Shown here: piece by piece, positions 32,076-41,242 of the stretch
Numbering within the stretch: the first letter of the stretch is position 1
Layout of the letters: each line of letters begins with the position of its first letter
Assembly: GCA_027024145.1 (NCBI GenBank)
Contig: JALVTF010000028.1
Location: 1-43,029, forward strand
Reading direction: 5' to 3'
Length of the DNA: 43,029 nt
DNA from: Campylobacterales bacterium
GTDB lineage: Bacteria > Campylobacterota > Campylobacteria > Campylobacterales > Nitratiruptoraceae
Made by a program: the position numbers and the translations under genes
The notes under the pieces: model-generated
Seen by the model: only the letters and a program-made list of their open reading frames with translations
What the model was told of the DNA's origin: nothing
The model's database searches: none

Positions 32076-32615
32076 CTATTTATCAATATTGTAATGAACA
32101 TATAAGACTTTTTCAAAATAATCCAAAATTAAAAAATCTCTGATTGCACTTTTTTGAGTCAGGTGCGGTAAAATATCTTCAAGAATTTCTTTGGATACAC
32201 CGCAAATCTGCATAGATGGCGAGCTCGCATCGAAAGTCTTGCCGTTTTTGGTGAAACTTCCTTTGAAAAAGTTGCCGTAATACCAATCGACTATATACAT
32301 ATCATCTATCGATTTTTTGAAAAATCGCTTCTTTTGCATTTTGTCCATAGCTATGGAAAGGATCCGTTCATCGATATAGGGAGAGAATTGTGAAGGATCT
32401 ATCTTCGTATCGCTTGGAAACGTTATGACGACACCGAATCTGCACGCTTCGCTCTTTTTGAGATCCCAAAGATCGCGAATGTGCTTTTGCACTATTTGCG
32501 AGGCATAGGCTTTTGCGATAGAGGGCGCATTGCGTGGAATGAAGACTCCCAATAGTTCTCTTGTAATGTCGATGTACTCGAGCTGCGGCTTTTTTTCAAA
32601 AAAGTATTTAAACAT
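32076..32615 (-). CDS. Hypothetical protein, unknown function
   Basis: 179 aa, good SD (AAGGAG), first long gene of the accessory operon. Confidence 0.6.
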   Translation of the reverse strand: MFKYFFEKKPQLEYIDITRELLGVFIPRNAPSIAKAYASQIVQKHIRDLWDLKKSEACRFGVVITFPSDTKIDPSQFSPYIDERILSIAMDKMQKKRFFKKSIDDMYIVDWYYGNFFKGSFTKNGKTFDASSPSMQICGVSKEILEDILPHLTQKSAIRDFLILDYFEKVLYVHYNIDK

Positions 32616-32624
32616 TTAAACTCC

Positions 32625-32684
32625 TTAGATGGGATTTCCAATTTCTTGGCAGGCTCTTTTCATATTTTCGTAGTAAATTTTCAT
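32625..32684 (-). CDS. Putative 19-aa leader peptide or remnant ORF
   Basis: Reverse complement: TTAGGAGACGAAAA-ATG encoding MKIYYENMKRACQEIGNPI*; its stop TAA overlaps the SD of the 179-aa gene. Confidence 0.4.
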   Translation of the reverse strand: MKIYYENMKRACQEIGNPI

Positions 32685-32863
32685 TTTTCGTCTCCTAAGG
32701 CTCTATACATTCGAGGACCGGTTTTTTCACAATTTTTCTTGTAATTGGGAAAGTGTGTATTCAACTGTTTCTAAAAGTTACACAAGTATTGTAGTTATGA
32801 AGAAGTATCGATTGTGTCTGTTTTAGGATGAGTAAGACAGAAAACAAAATTGTGTTATAATGT

Positions 32864-32878
32864 TGTTTATAATAAACA
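32864..32878. promoter_or_regulatory. Perfect inverted repeat, candidate operator upstream of the ATPase gene
   Basis: TGTTTAT-A-ATAAACA (7-bp arms, 1-nt centre), 12 bp before the ATG; TATAAT-like hexamer just upstream (GTTATAATG). Confidence 0.5.
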
Positions 32879-32890
32879 GAGGAGCTATAA

Positions 32891-34084
32891 ATGCTCGATA
32901 TTCTCTTTCGCAAACAGCAATATATTTATAAAAAAATTGCCAATATTACATATAAACGCTACTTTTTCGATATTGTCGATTTTCGTGAACGCCTCATAGG
33001 ACTCATAGGTGCTAGAGGTATTGGCAAGACCACTTTTTTGTTGCAATATCTTCGATCTTTAGATATTCCAGAAGAAAAGAAACTCTATCTCAGCGTCGAT
33101 AGTATCATCACAAGCAATATGAAACTTTTCGATATAGCTGAAGATTTTTCCAATCTCGGTGGAAAAGTAATGGTGATAGATGAGATACACAAATATGAAA
33201 ATTTTGCGATAGAGCTCAAAGAGATCTATGACTTTTTAGATTTGCAAGTGCTCTTTAGCGGTAGTAGTGCTCTCATTTTGGAGTACAAAAGAGGAGATTT
33301 GAGTAGGCGTGCTAGGATTTATAGGCTCAGAGGACTGAGCTTTCGTGAATTTTTGGAGCTCAAACTCAAAAAGCAGTTTCGCACATACTCATTGGAAGAA
33401 ATTTTGGCCCATCATATTCATATTGCACAAGAAATTACTACTCTTATAAAACCTCTTGAACATTTCAAAGAATATCTGCAGAGTGGATACTATCCTTTCT
33501 ATTTTGAATCGCCTGAGAGTTTTTGCATCAAACTTGAAGAGACGATCAATGCCGTCATCGAGAGCGATCTTCCTATCATTTTCCATATAGAACCGTCCAA
33601 TATCCACAAACTCAAGCAACTTGTAGCCTATTTGTGTAGTTCAAAACCCTATGAGCTCAATCTCAGCGCGCTTGCACAAAAAATCGGCATCAATAGAAAA
33701 ACGCTCTATCACTATATCCACTACCTTACACTTGGTAATATCCTGATGCGTCTAGACGCTTATGGCAAAGGAGATAGCATCTTTTCCAAACCAGCGAAAC
33801 TCTATCTCGATAATCCCAATATAAACAATTGTTATTGCCTTCAAAGCGAAATTGGAACAATACGAGAAGAGTTTTTTTGCGATATGCTTTTGGTGAGCCA
33901 TAAGGTGGCATATCCTTCAAAAGGAGATTTTTTAGTAGATGGAACATATACGTTTGAAATAGGCGGCAAAAATAAAGACTTCAAGCAGATCAAAGATATT
34001 CCCCACTCTTACATTGTATCTGATGATATAGAAGTGGGATTTGGAAACAAGATTCCTCTTTGGCTTTTTGGATTCTTGTACTAA
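32891..34084 (+). CDS. AAA_14/DUF4143-type ATPase
   Basis: Walker A GLIGARGIGKTTFLLQYL, Walker B KVMVIDEIH, LFSGSSALIL sensor; LSALAQKIGINRKTLYHYIHYL wHTH; FEIGGKNKDFKQI C-terminal. Confidence 0.88.
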   Translation: MLDILFRKQQYIYKKIANITYKRYFFDIVDFRERLIGLIGARGIGKTTFLLQYLRSLDIPEEKKLYLSVDSIITSNMKLFDIAEDFSNLGGKVMVIDEIHKYENFAIELKEIYDFLDLQVLFSGSSALILEYKRGDLSRRARIYRLRGLSFREFLELKLKKQFRTYSLEEILAHHIHIAQEITTLIKPLEHFKEYLQSGYYPFYFESPESFCIKLEETINAVIESDLPIIFHIEPSNIHKLKQLVAYLCSSKPYELNLSALAQKIGINRKTLYHYIHYLTLGNILMRLDAYGKGDSIFSKPAKLYLDNPNINNCYCLQSEIGTIREEFFCDMLLVSHKVAYPSKGDFLVDGTYTFEIGGKNKDFKQIKDIPHSYIVSDDIEVGFGNKIPLWLFGFLY

Positions 34085-34331
34085 AGACGACAAAACTTCT
34101 GATCCCTTACCCTCACTTCGCTTCAAAAACTAAACTTTGTCTATGCAGCTTTTAGTTCCAAAGGATTAATAAACATCAAGTAAGATAATTTTCTACTGAG
34201 AATTCGAATGAATATGCGAACGAAAACAACTTTATTTTGCTCTGTTTTATTGATATACCGCATCGATTACATTGCAACGATTAGCTTCGTTACATTTTGG
34301 CTTTGGTATAGTAGTGCAACAAAGGAGAGTC

Positions 34332-34637
34332 ATGCAAAAAGCGTGCAAAGAGTTTATGGATCTTATCAAAAAAGAGGACTTCTACGAAGCGCACGAGGTT
34401 TTGGAGGATGTGTGGTTTCCATACAGAAAATCGAAAGAGCCCAAAATCTTGGTGCTTAAAGGCTTCATCAACGCCTCCGTGGCTTTGGAGCTGCAGCGTC
34501 TGGGGCGAAGGGAGAATGCGCTGAAGGTGTGGGAAACTTTCGAAAAGTATCGAGCGCTCATCCCTCAGTGCGATGAAGAGATTTTCGATGAGGTAGCCAC
34601 GTTTTTGGATGGATGCTATGAGCGTTACCCATCATGA
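34332..34637 (+). CDS. DUF309 family protein
   Basis: EFMDLIKKEDFYEAHEVLEDVWFPYRKS...LKGFINASVALELQRLGRRENALKVWETFEKY. Confidence 0.85.
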   Translation: MQKACKEFMDLIKKEDFYEAHEVLEDVWFPYRKSKEPKILVLKGFINASVALELQRLGRRENALKVWETFEKYRALIPQCDEEIFDEVATFLDGCYERYPS

Positions 34638-35886
34638 AGCGACGAAGCACTCCTTTTGGAGTGTGCGCAAAAACCCGAACTTCTTAGACTGGAGCAAGCA
34701 GCCGATCCCTTTCAAGATCTACGGCGACTATCCACTGGTGCCGCTGGATTTAGATGCGCCGCTCGGCAAGTGCATCTACTATCTCGGCGGTATCAACGCC
34801 AAAAAGAGCTATCCCGGTGTGGAGTACTACCTGCGCACCGTTCCCAGTGCGGGAGCCCTCTATCCTACCGAGATCTATATACAGATGCGAGGCATGGAGG
34901 ACTTCGCAGACGGTATCTACCACTTCGATGTGGCAAACGCGGGGTTGCGGCTGCTCTACCCGCTCCAAGCAGATGAAGGAGTGGAGATAGCACTGCGCGA
35001 TAGGCGCAAAGTGGAAGGGTGCATCGTTTTGTTTTCGAGCATATACTATCGCTCCAGCTGGAAGTATAAAAACAGAGCATTTCGCTATTGCCTCCTCGAT
35101 GCGGGACATGCTCAGGGTGCGCTGGAGATGAGTACGCAAATTTTTGAGCATGCCTATACGCTCCATTACGATTTCGATAAAGCGCTACTCAATGAGAAGT
35201 TTGGATTTAGAGATAGAGAGTTTTTCCTCAGTCTCGCCATCGTCGGACGGCGTAAAGCCGAGCGCGTGCAGCGGCTGGGGATAGAGCTACCGTTTGTAGA
35301 CGGGACGGGGAATTTCGAGCCAAACGAAACGATAGAGGCGGCCTACCACGAGACTATGGGGCTGCAGAGTTGCCGGCCTATGCTGCGCCATCCTCGCTTT
35401 ACATTTATGAAGGAGCGCTTGGAAGAGGCGATTATGAAGCGTCGCTCCATCAGGGAGTTTAGCGCGCAGCCGATAAAAAAGGAGCAGTTAGCGTTCATCC
35501 TCGAAGCGATGCGCCAGCCCATTCCCAGTGACTGCGACGATAAGGTGCGCATCTGGTACGTCATCAACCGCGTCGAGGGGATGCAGTGCGGACTCTACTT
35601 AGATGGCGAGCTCATAAAGGCAGGTGACTTTCGCCAAAAGGCGGGGTACCTGTGCCTCGAGCAAGCGCTCGGTAGTGAAAGCGCCGTCACCTTCTTTCTT
35701 ACCAGTGGCGCTCGCAACTACCAGCCGCTCTACCTCAAAGCGGGGCACATAGGCCATCGCTGCTACATAGCCAGTGAGTATCTGGGCATAGGCTGCAGCG
35801 GTATCGGTGCCTACTACGATGATGAGGTGCGCGAGTTTTTGGGAACCCAAGATATGGTATTATATGCCTTAGCAATCGGTAAGTAG
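34618..35886 (+). CDS. SagB/ThcOx-type dehydrogenase with two nitroreductase-like domains
   Basis: HEATKHSFWSVRKNPNFLDWSKQP...; RTVPSAGALYPTEIYIQ; C-terminal RRSIREFSAQPIKKEQLAFILEAMRQPIPS; start could be 34609 or 34618. Confidence 0.85.
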   Translation: MSVTHHEATKHSFWSVRKNPNFLDWSKQPIPFKIYGDYPLVPLDLDAPLGKCIYYLGGINAKKSYPGVEYYLRTVPSAGALYPTEIYIQMRGMEDFADGIYHFDVANAGLRLLYPLQADEGVEIALRDRRKVEGCIVLFSSIYYRSSWKYKNRAFRYCLLDAGHAQGALEMSTQIFEHAYTLHYDFDKALLNEKFGFRDREFFLSLAIVGRRKAERVQRLGIELPFVDGTGNFEPNETIEAAYHETMGLQSCRPMLRHPRFTFMKERLEEAIMKRRSIREFSAQPIKKEQLAFILEAMRQPIPSDCDDKVRIWYVINRVEGMQCGLYLDGELIKAGDFRQKAGYLCLEQALGSESAVTFFLTSGARNYQPLYLKAGHIGHRCYIASEYLGIGCSGIGAYYDDEVREFLGTQDMVLYALAIGK

Positions 35887-35894
35887 GAGTGTGG

Positions 35895-36482
35895 ATGCGA
35901 CGTATGATGTTGGTGGCGGTACCACTTTTGCTTATGGGAGCGAACGAAGCGAAAAAGGCGGAGTATTTTCATCTTCTGATGCAAAAGCAAGACCCCTATA
36001 CATTCGATAAAAAGGCGCGCCTGGAGCTGCAAAAAGCGAAAATAGCCGCAAAGACCAAAGAGCGCGTCGCTACGATCGAATATAAAAAAACCGTCGAATC
36101 TGCCAAAATCCACAAAGAGGCGCTTCAAGCACGTGCACAAGCGGAGGTGGAAAAATCCAAAATACTCATACAGCCGAAAATCAATGAAGCGCAGGCCAAA
36201 AAGAGCTTTTTTCGCTATCTTTTCTGGCTGGGGCTCATAGCTTTGGTGATTTTCGCTTGGCTCTTTCGCTGGTACTATAGCTACAAAAAACGGATGGAGC
36301 TGCAAAAGATGGAGATGGAGCGCCAAGCTCACGAAAGAGAGTTAGCACTGCGTGAAAAGGAGCTCCATGCACAAATGGCCGGCAAGCTCATCGACGCTTT
36401 GGCCAGTGGGAAACTGACGAAAGAGCAAGAGGAGAAACTGGTTCGCTTGGCCGGTGGAAGCGACAATCTTTTGGAAAAATAG
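35895..36482 (+). CDS. Hypothetical membrane-anchored coiled-coil protein
   Basis: N-terminal signal-like segment, single TM YLFWLGLIALVIFAWLFRWYY, charged helices on both sides. Confidence 0.65.
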   Translation: MRRMMLVAVPLLLMGANEAKKAEYFHLLMQKQDPYTFDKKARLELQKAKIAAKTKERVATIEYKKTVESAKIHKEALQARAQAEVEKSKILIQPKINEAQAKKSFFRYLFWLGLIALVIFAWLFRWYYSYKKRMELQKMEMERQAHERELALREKELHAQMAGKLIDALASGKLTKEQEEKLVRLAGGSDNLLEK

Positions 36483-36565
36483 ATTTGGACTTTTAAGAGG
36501 TCGTAAAGCTTAACGATTCGATTTTTGAGTAAACGAAGGTGAATCGAGAGATGCGCTAAGAAGTT

Positions 36566-36584
36566 CGGTGGCCCAAGGCCACCG
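36566..36584. terminator. Hairpin between convergent genes
   Basis: CGGTGGCC-CAA-GGCCACCG, perfect 8-bp stem; no clear U-tract. Confidence 0.5.
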
Positions 36585-36589
36585 AGAGA

Positions 36590-37753
36590 TTAGATGCCGA
36601 GGGCTTTGCACACTTGGAGCGTCAATGCGCCTTGCGCAAGACCGTGATCTTTTTGATACGCGTTGACGGCGCGTTGTGTAAGAGGTCCGTAAATACCATC
36701 GATAGGACCGTTGTAGTAGCCCAGTTTTTTGAGTTTTCTTTGGAGATTTTCTACAAGACCCGGAGTGAGGTTTGTCTTACAAACGACAGGCTCCCATTTA
36801 TATTCGATATCGCGCACTTTCACACGTTTTGTCACGTAGCCATATTTTGGTGGGATTTTTTGTGTGATAACTTTTGCGGGTTCGAGCAGTTTTTTGACTT
36901 TGATAGTTTTGTAGACTGCAGGGATTTTGACCACTTTCGTACCGGCAGGTTTTACGAGGACACGTTTCGTGATGGTTTTATAGACTGCAGGGATAGTGAT
37001 TTTTTTGGTTACAGGTGGCTCTACCATCACTTTTTGGCGAATAGTCTTATATTTCGCAGGTACTTTGACAAGACACATTATTTCGCCGGTTTGCGGATTG
37101 AATCTTTGGCTCATGACGTTATTGTTGTTGCCTTGATACAGTGCGTTCCCTCTTTTCCAAACGGTATGTTCAGGCTCTACGAGGACTTTTTTTGTCACCC
37201 ATTTATATTTCGCAGGGCGCACGACAACGATTTTTTCCGTCGCAGGTTTGACGAGGACTTTTTCTGTAACGGTTTTATATACAGGTGGGGTAGGAACGAT
37301 TTTTTCACCTGCTTCGCGAACGAGAACGGTTTTTTCTACCCACGTATATTTAGGTGGAACGGTGATGACTTTTTCGCCGCCTTCATCGATGAGGACGCGA
37401 ACTTTTTCCATTTTATATTTTGGTGGGATGACGACACGTCCGTAACACATACCGGGTTTTGCATTGGGAGGAAGGAGTGTCATGCCGTTTTCAGGCAGTT
37501 GCACGACATTGGAGTTTTGTTGCTGCTTGGACATTTTGCAGCGTTCGGCCTCTTGTTTGGCTTTTTGGAGTTCTTGCTCCACTGCAGAGAGCTGCTGCTC
37601 TTTTTGAGAGAGTGCTTCTTGGCGCTGTTTTGCAAGCTCGGCACACTCTTTGACAGTTTTACACTCTGTAGTGGCCATTGTGGTTTTGTTTGCACACCCT
37701 GTAAAGAGCATCAACGCAAAGGCACTAGAGAGTAGCGTTACCTTTTTTACCAT
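36590..37753 (-). CDS. Lipoprotein with tandem 23-aa repeats and C-terminal peptidoglycan-binding domain
   Basis: Lipobox LMLFTGC; 8 xPxxYKxVxxKVLVxPAxxKxV repeats; C-terminal LQRKLKKLGYYNGPIDGIYGPLTQRAVNAYQKDHGL (PG_binding_1). Confidence 0.88.
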   Translation of the reverse strand: MVKKVTLLSSAFALMLFTGCANKTTMATTECKTVKECAELAKQRQEALSQKEQQLSAVEQELQKAKQEAERCKMSKQQQNSNVVQLPENGMTLLPPNAKPGMCYGRVVIPPKYKMEKVRVLIDEGGEKVITVPPKYTWVEKTVLVREAGEKIVPTPPVYKTVTEKVLVKPATEKIVVVRPAKYKWVTKKVLVEPEHTVWKRGNALYQGNNNNVMSQRFNPQTGEIMCLVKVPAKYKTIRQKVMVEPPVTKKITIPAVYKTITKRVLVKPAGTKVVKIPAVYKTIKVKKLLEPAKVITQKIPPKYGYVTKRVKVRDIEYKWEPVVCKTNLTPGLVENLQRKLKKLGYYNGPIDGIYGPLTQRAVNAYQKDHGLAQGALTLQVCKALGI

Positions 37754-37851
37754 TACGGTCTCCTTGTGAATAAATTAGTGCGATATTATTGTAACGCAGT
37801 AATGTCCCGAAAACGTTGCAAGAGTGTTGCAGTAGATGAGGAAGAAGATGG

Positions 37852-37870
37852 CCGCAACTTAGAGTTGCGG
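37852..37870 (-). terminator. Hairpin overlapping the pckA stop codon
   Basis: CCGCAACT-TAG-AGTTGCGG, perfect 8-bp stem. Confidence 0.45.
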
Positions 37871-39436
37871 ACCGGCTTTGGAGTAGTCGAAGTTACCGTA
37901 GCCTTCGTAGCGTTTGAAGTTTTCTATAAAGAGTTTGGCCAGGTGTTCGAGCTGTTTATCGTAGGCCTCTTTGTCCTCCCACGTGTTGCGAGGGTTGAGG
38001 ATGGTGCTGTCGACACCTTTGACGCTTTTGGGCATTGCGAGGTTGAAGATAGGAAGCGTTTCAAATTCGGCATCGTTGATAGAGCCATCGAGGATGGCGT
38101 TGATGCAAGCTCTCGTGGCAGGCAGGCTCATGCGTTTGCCCACGCCATAAGGACCACCAGTCCAGCCAGTGTTGACCAGATAGACATTGACACCGTGCTG
38201 GTCGATCTTTTCGCCCAAGAGTTTTGCATAGACCGTCGGATGTAGCGGCAAGAATGCTTCGCCGAAGCAGGCGCTAAAGGTGGCCACAGGTTCGGTGATG
38301 CCGCGTTCGGTCCCTGCAACTTTTGCAGTGTAGCCGCTGAGGAAATAGTACATCGCCTGTTCTTTGGTCAGTTTACTCACCGGCGGCAAAACGCCGAATG
38401 CGTCGGCGCTGAGGAAGATGATATTTTTAGGATGGGGACCGCGCAGGTCCTCTTTGTGTTTGCAGATGTGGTAGATGGGGTAGCTCACACGAGTGTTTTC
38501 GGTTTTAGAAGCATCTTCGAAATCCACTTCGCCGCCCTCTTTGACCACTACGTTTTCGAGCAGCGCGTCGCGTTTGATGGCGTTGTAGATGTCGGGCTCT
38601 TTCTCTTTATCGAGGCCGATGACTTTGGCGTAGCAGCCTCCTTCGAAGTTGAAGACCCCTTCATCATCCCAGCCGTGCTCGTCATCACCGATGAGGCGTC
38701 TGTTAGGATCAGCACTCAATGTCGTTTTACCCGTACCGCTGAGGCCGAAGAAGAGTGCCACGTCATCTTTTTCGCCGATATTGGCCGAGCAGTGCATACT
38801 GAGCTTGCCCTCCAGCGGCAGCCAGTAGTTCATCATCGAAAAGATACCCTTCTTGATCTCACCGCCGTACCATGTGCCGCCGATGATGGCTACGTTCTCT
38901 TCGATATTGAAAACGATGAATACGTCGGAGTTGAGACCATGCTCTTTGTAGCGGTCGTTCTTGAGGTTGGCGGCTACGTAGAGGGTGAAATCGGGGTGGA
39001 AGTTTTTGAGTTCTTCTTCGGTGGGGCGGATGAACATGTTTTTGACGAAGTGTGCTTGCCAGGCGATCTCGGTGACGACGCGGATCGCTTTTTTGCTCTC
39101 GTCACTGGCTCCCGCGTACGCATCCATCACGTAGAGCTCTTTGCCGCTGAGGTACTCTTTTACCTTTGTAAAGAGTTCGTCGAAGATCTCTTTGGAGATG
39201 GGCTGGTTGATCTCGCCCCATGCGATATGCTCTTCGCTGGGCGGCTGCTTGACGAAGTATTTGTCTTTGGGGCTGCGACCGGTGAATATGCCGGTATCCA
39301 CTGCTACAGCGCCTAAATTCGTCTCCACGCCTTCACGCTGGCGGATCTCATGCTCGTAGAGCGTTTCGTAGTCCGGGTTGTGATAGACCTTTTTGATATC
39401 CTTGATGCCGAGTTTGTCTAAATCATTGACTTGCAT
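37859..39436 (-). CDS. pckA: Phosphoenolpyruvate carboxykinase (ATP)
   Basis: [60 protein letters not shown]. Confidence 0.97.
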   Translation of the reverse strand: MQVNDLDKLGIKDIKKVYHNPDYETLYEHEIRQREGVETNLGAVAVDTGIFTGRSPKDKYFVKQPPSEEHIAWGEINQPISKEIFDELFTKVKEYLSGKELYVMDAYAGASDESKKAIRVVTEIAWQAHFVKNMFIRPTEEELKNFHPDFTLYVAANLKNDRYKEHGLNSDVFIVFNIEENVAIIGGTWYGGEIKKGIFSMMNYWLPLEGKLSMHCSANIGEKDDVALFFGLSGTGKTTLSADPNRRLIGDDEHGWDDEGVFNFEGGCYAKVIGLDKEKEPDIYNAIKRDALLENVVVKEGGEVDFEDASKTENTRVSYPIYHICKHKEDLRGPHPKNIIFLSADAFGVLPPVSKLTKEQAMYYFLSGYTAKVAGTERGITEPVATFSACFGEAFLPLHPTVYAKLLGEKIDQHGVNVYLVNTGWTGGPYGVGKRMSLPATRACINAILDGSINDAEFETLPIFNLAMPKSVKGVDSTILNPRNTWEDKEAYDKQLEHLAKLFIENFKRYEGYGNFDYSKAGPQL

Positions 39437-39499
39437 CGTGACCTTCTTTAGAGAATTTGTACTCGAATTGTAGCACTTCTTTGATTAAATTTACAAAAA

Positions 39500-39844
39500 T
39501 CAGTGCTCATGGGTCGCTGCATATTCGGGTGTGCAGAAAATCCCGCAGTGGCACTTGCCCTCTTCGGGGACCTCTTTTTCGATGGCCGGTTTGCAGGGAC
39601 AGATGCGATCATCGGCGCTTTTGAATTTGCCGTTTTCTTCGATTACCATAAAACAGGGGCAAAAGCGCTTGCCGTACATCAGTTTGTTGCGCGCCAGACC
39701 CATCTGGATGCCTTCGTTGATTTCTGGGTCTGGGTTGTAGACCCATCCAAACTGTTTGCAGACCTTCTCGGTAAATTTTTTCGTTTTTTCCAATTCATCC
39801 AAAAATTCTTGGCTGCTCATATCCACTTCGCGACGTTCTGCCAT
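39500..39844 (-). CDS. Ferredoxin-thioredoxin reductase catalytic chain family protein
   Basis: FCPCFMV...RICPCKPA...GKCHCGIFC: CPC/CPC/CHC cysteine pattern of FTR beta. Confidence 0.88.
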   Translation of the reverse strand: MAERREVDMSSQEFLDELEKTKKFTEKVCKQFGWVYNPDPEINEGIQMGLARNKLMYGKRFCPCFMVIEENGKFKSADDRICPCKPAIEKEVPEEGKCHCGIFCTPEYAATHEH

Positions 39845-39902
39845 CTTCTCTCCTTTTTCGTCAATGGTAGCACGATGTTTTTTTAATTTGTTTTAAATAC
39901 AC

Positions 39903-40535
39903 CTACTCTACCCCCGATTTAGAATCGATAAAGTAACACTCCTCGAGTTCCTGAGCGTTGCCCTTTTTATCGAAGCGCGTGATGATTTGGCGTGAGCCCT
40001 TGATGATAGGTGCGACCAGGATACCGTCCTCCGTGAGCTGATCGAAAATGTTTCGGGGCACTTCAGCCACAGCGGCCGAAAAGAGGATGCGCTCATAGGG
40101 TGCGAACTCCTTCCAGCCCAGCATTCCGTCGGCATAGCGGATGTGGACGTTGTGGATGCCGAGTCTTGCGAAGCGCGCTTTCGTTTCTCGCACCAGCCGC
40201 TCGATGCGCTCGACGCTAAAGACGCGGCGCACGATGCGGCTGAGAATCGCCGCTTGGTAGCCGCTGCCGCAGCCGATTTCCAACACGCTATCGGCGCCTA
40301 CCGGTTCGAGGTATTGGGTCATTTTAGCCACCGTCATGGGGGAGCTGATCCACTGCTGTGATGCGATAGGGAGTGCATCGAGTTTGTAGGCATGGAATGT
40401 GAGACCTGGCGGGACGAAGAGTTCGCGCGGCACACTGGCAAACGCCTCTTTGATTTTTGGATGCAATCTGAAGCGCTCGTCTATTCGTTGTGCCATAGTG
40501 GCGCATTTTTGGCGCTCTATCGGTGTGATGTTCAT
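39903..40535 (-). CDS. pcm: Protein-L-isoaspartate O-methyltransferase
   Basis: ISSPMTVAKMTQYL...VLEIGCGSGYQAAILSRIVRRVFSVERI. Confidence 0.93.
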   Translation of the reverse strand: MNITPIERQKCATMAQRIDERFRLHPKIKEAFASVPRELFVPPGLTFHAYKLDALPIASQQWISSPMTVAKMTQYLEPVGADSVLEIGCGSGYQAAILSRIVRRVFSVERIERLVRETKARFARLGIHNVHIRYADGMLGWKEFAPYERILFSAAVAEVPRNIFDQLTEDGILVAPIIKGSRQIITRFDKKGNAQELEECYFIDSKSGVE

Positions 40536-41242
40536 AGGCCTATATCCATGTAGCGTCGCATCTTTTTAATGGCGCTAAGATCGATGTTTTTTGTAAGTAG
40601 ATTCTTGCGGTCATCACGATACGGCACGCCGAAAGGATCGATAACGGCGCTGCTTTTTGCCATATCGTCGTTTGCGCTGTCGCTGGCGATGAGGAAGCAC
40701 TGATGCATGAGCGCCAGAGCTTCCGTGAGCTGCTCGAAGTGGCGCTTGCGCAGTTTTCCCCACATGGCAGGGACGAGAATAACGTCCGCTCCCTTGAGGC
40801 GCTGCCATATTTCGATGAAGCGCAGCTCGAAGCAGATAAGCAGTCCAAAGCGCAGCCCCTCTATCTCGAAGAGTTTGATATCTTCCATCCGGCCGGCGGT
40901 GAAGTAGTCTGTCTCGCCGCCGAATTTGAAGAGCTTGACTTTGGGCTGTTCGTAGATGAGCTCTTCTTTGTAGAGGACTTTGGCGTAGTTATAGAATTTG
41001 CCGTCTCGCTTTTCTATCTGGGTGTAGCAGATGATGCGGTTTTTGGAAAGCGGGAGTAGCTCTTCGAGGGCTCGCGCACTAAAGGCGGTCGCTTCGTCGA
41101 AGCGCTCATAGGCAAAGCCCGTGAGCACCACCTCAGGAGCGACGACGATGTCGCCGCTTTTTGCTATGAGCTTTTTGAGATGTGCGAGGTTTGCCGTAAA
41201 ATCCTCCCCCGTTTTGCACTGAATGGCACTAAAAGTCATCAA
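40532..41242 (-). CDS. Carbon-nitrogen hydrolase (nitrilase superfamily)
   Basis: [48 protein letters not shown] (E-K-C triad context). Confidence 0.9.
   Translation of the reverse strand: MMTFSAIQCKTGEDFTANLAHLKKLIAKSGDIVVAPEVVLTGFAYERFDEATAFSARALEELLPLSKNRIICYTQIEKRDGKFYNYAKVLYKEELIYEQPKVKLFKFGGETDYFTAGRMEDIKLFEIEGLRFGLLICFELRFIEIWQRLKGADVILVPAMWGKLRKRHFEQLTEALALMHQCFLIASDSANDDMAKSSAVIDPFGVPYRDDRKNLLTKNIDLSAIKKMRRYMDIGL

Noticed and set aside
36614-37735. 373-aa plus-strand ORF opposite the repeat lipoprotein
   Set aside because: Phe/Asp/Cys-rich repetitive translation is a by-product of the repeat codon bias on the opposite strand; the minus ORF has a lipobox and a PG-binding domain.
38432-39316. 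294-aa plus-strand ORF opposite pckA
   Set aside because: Antisense frame of pckA with biased composition.
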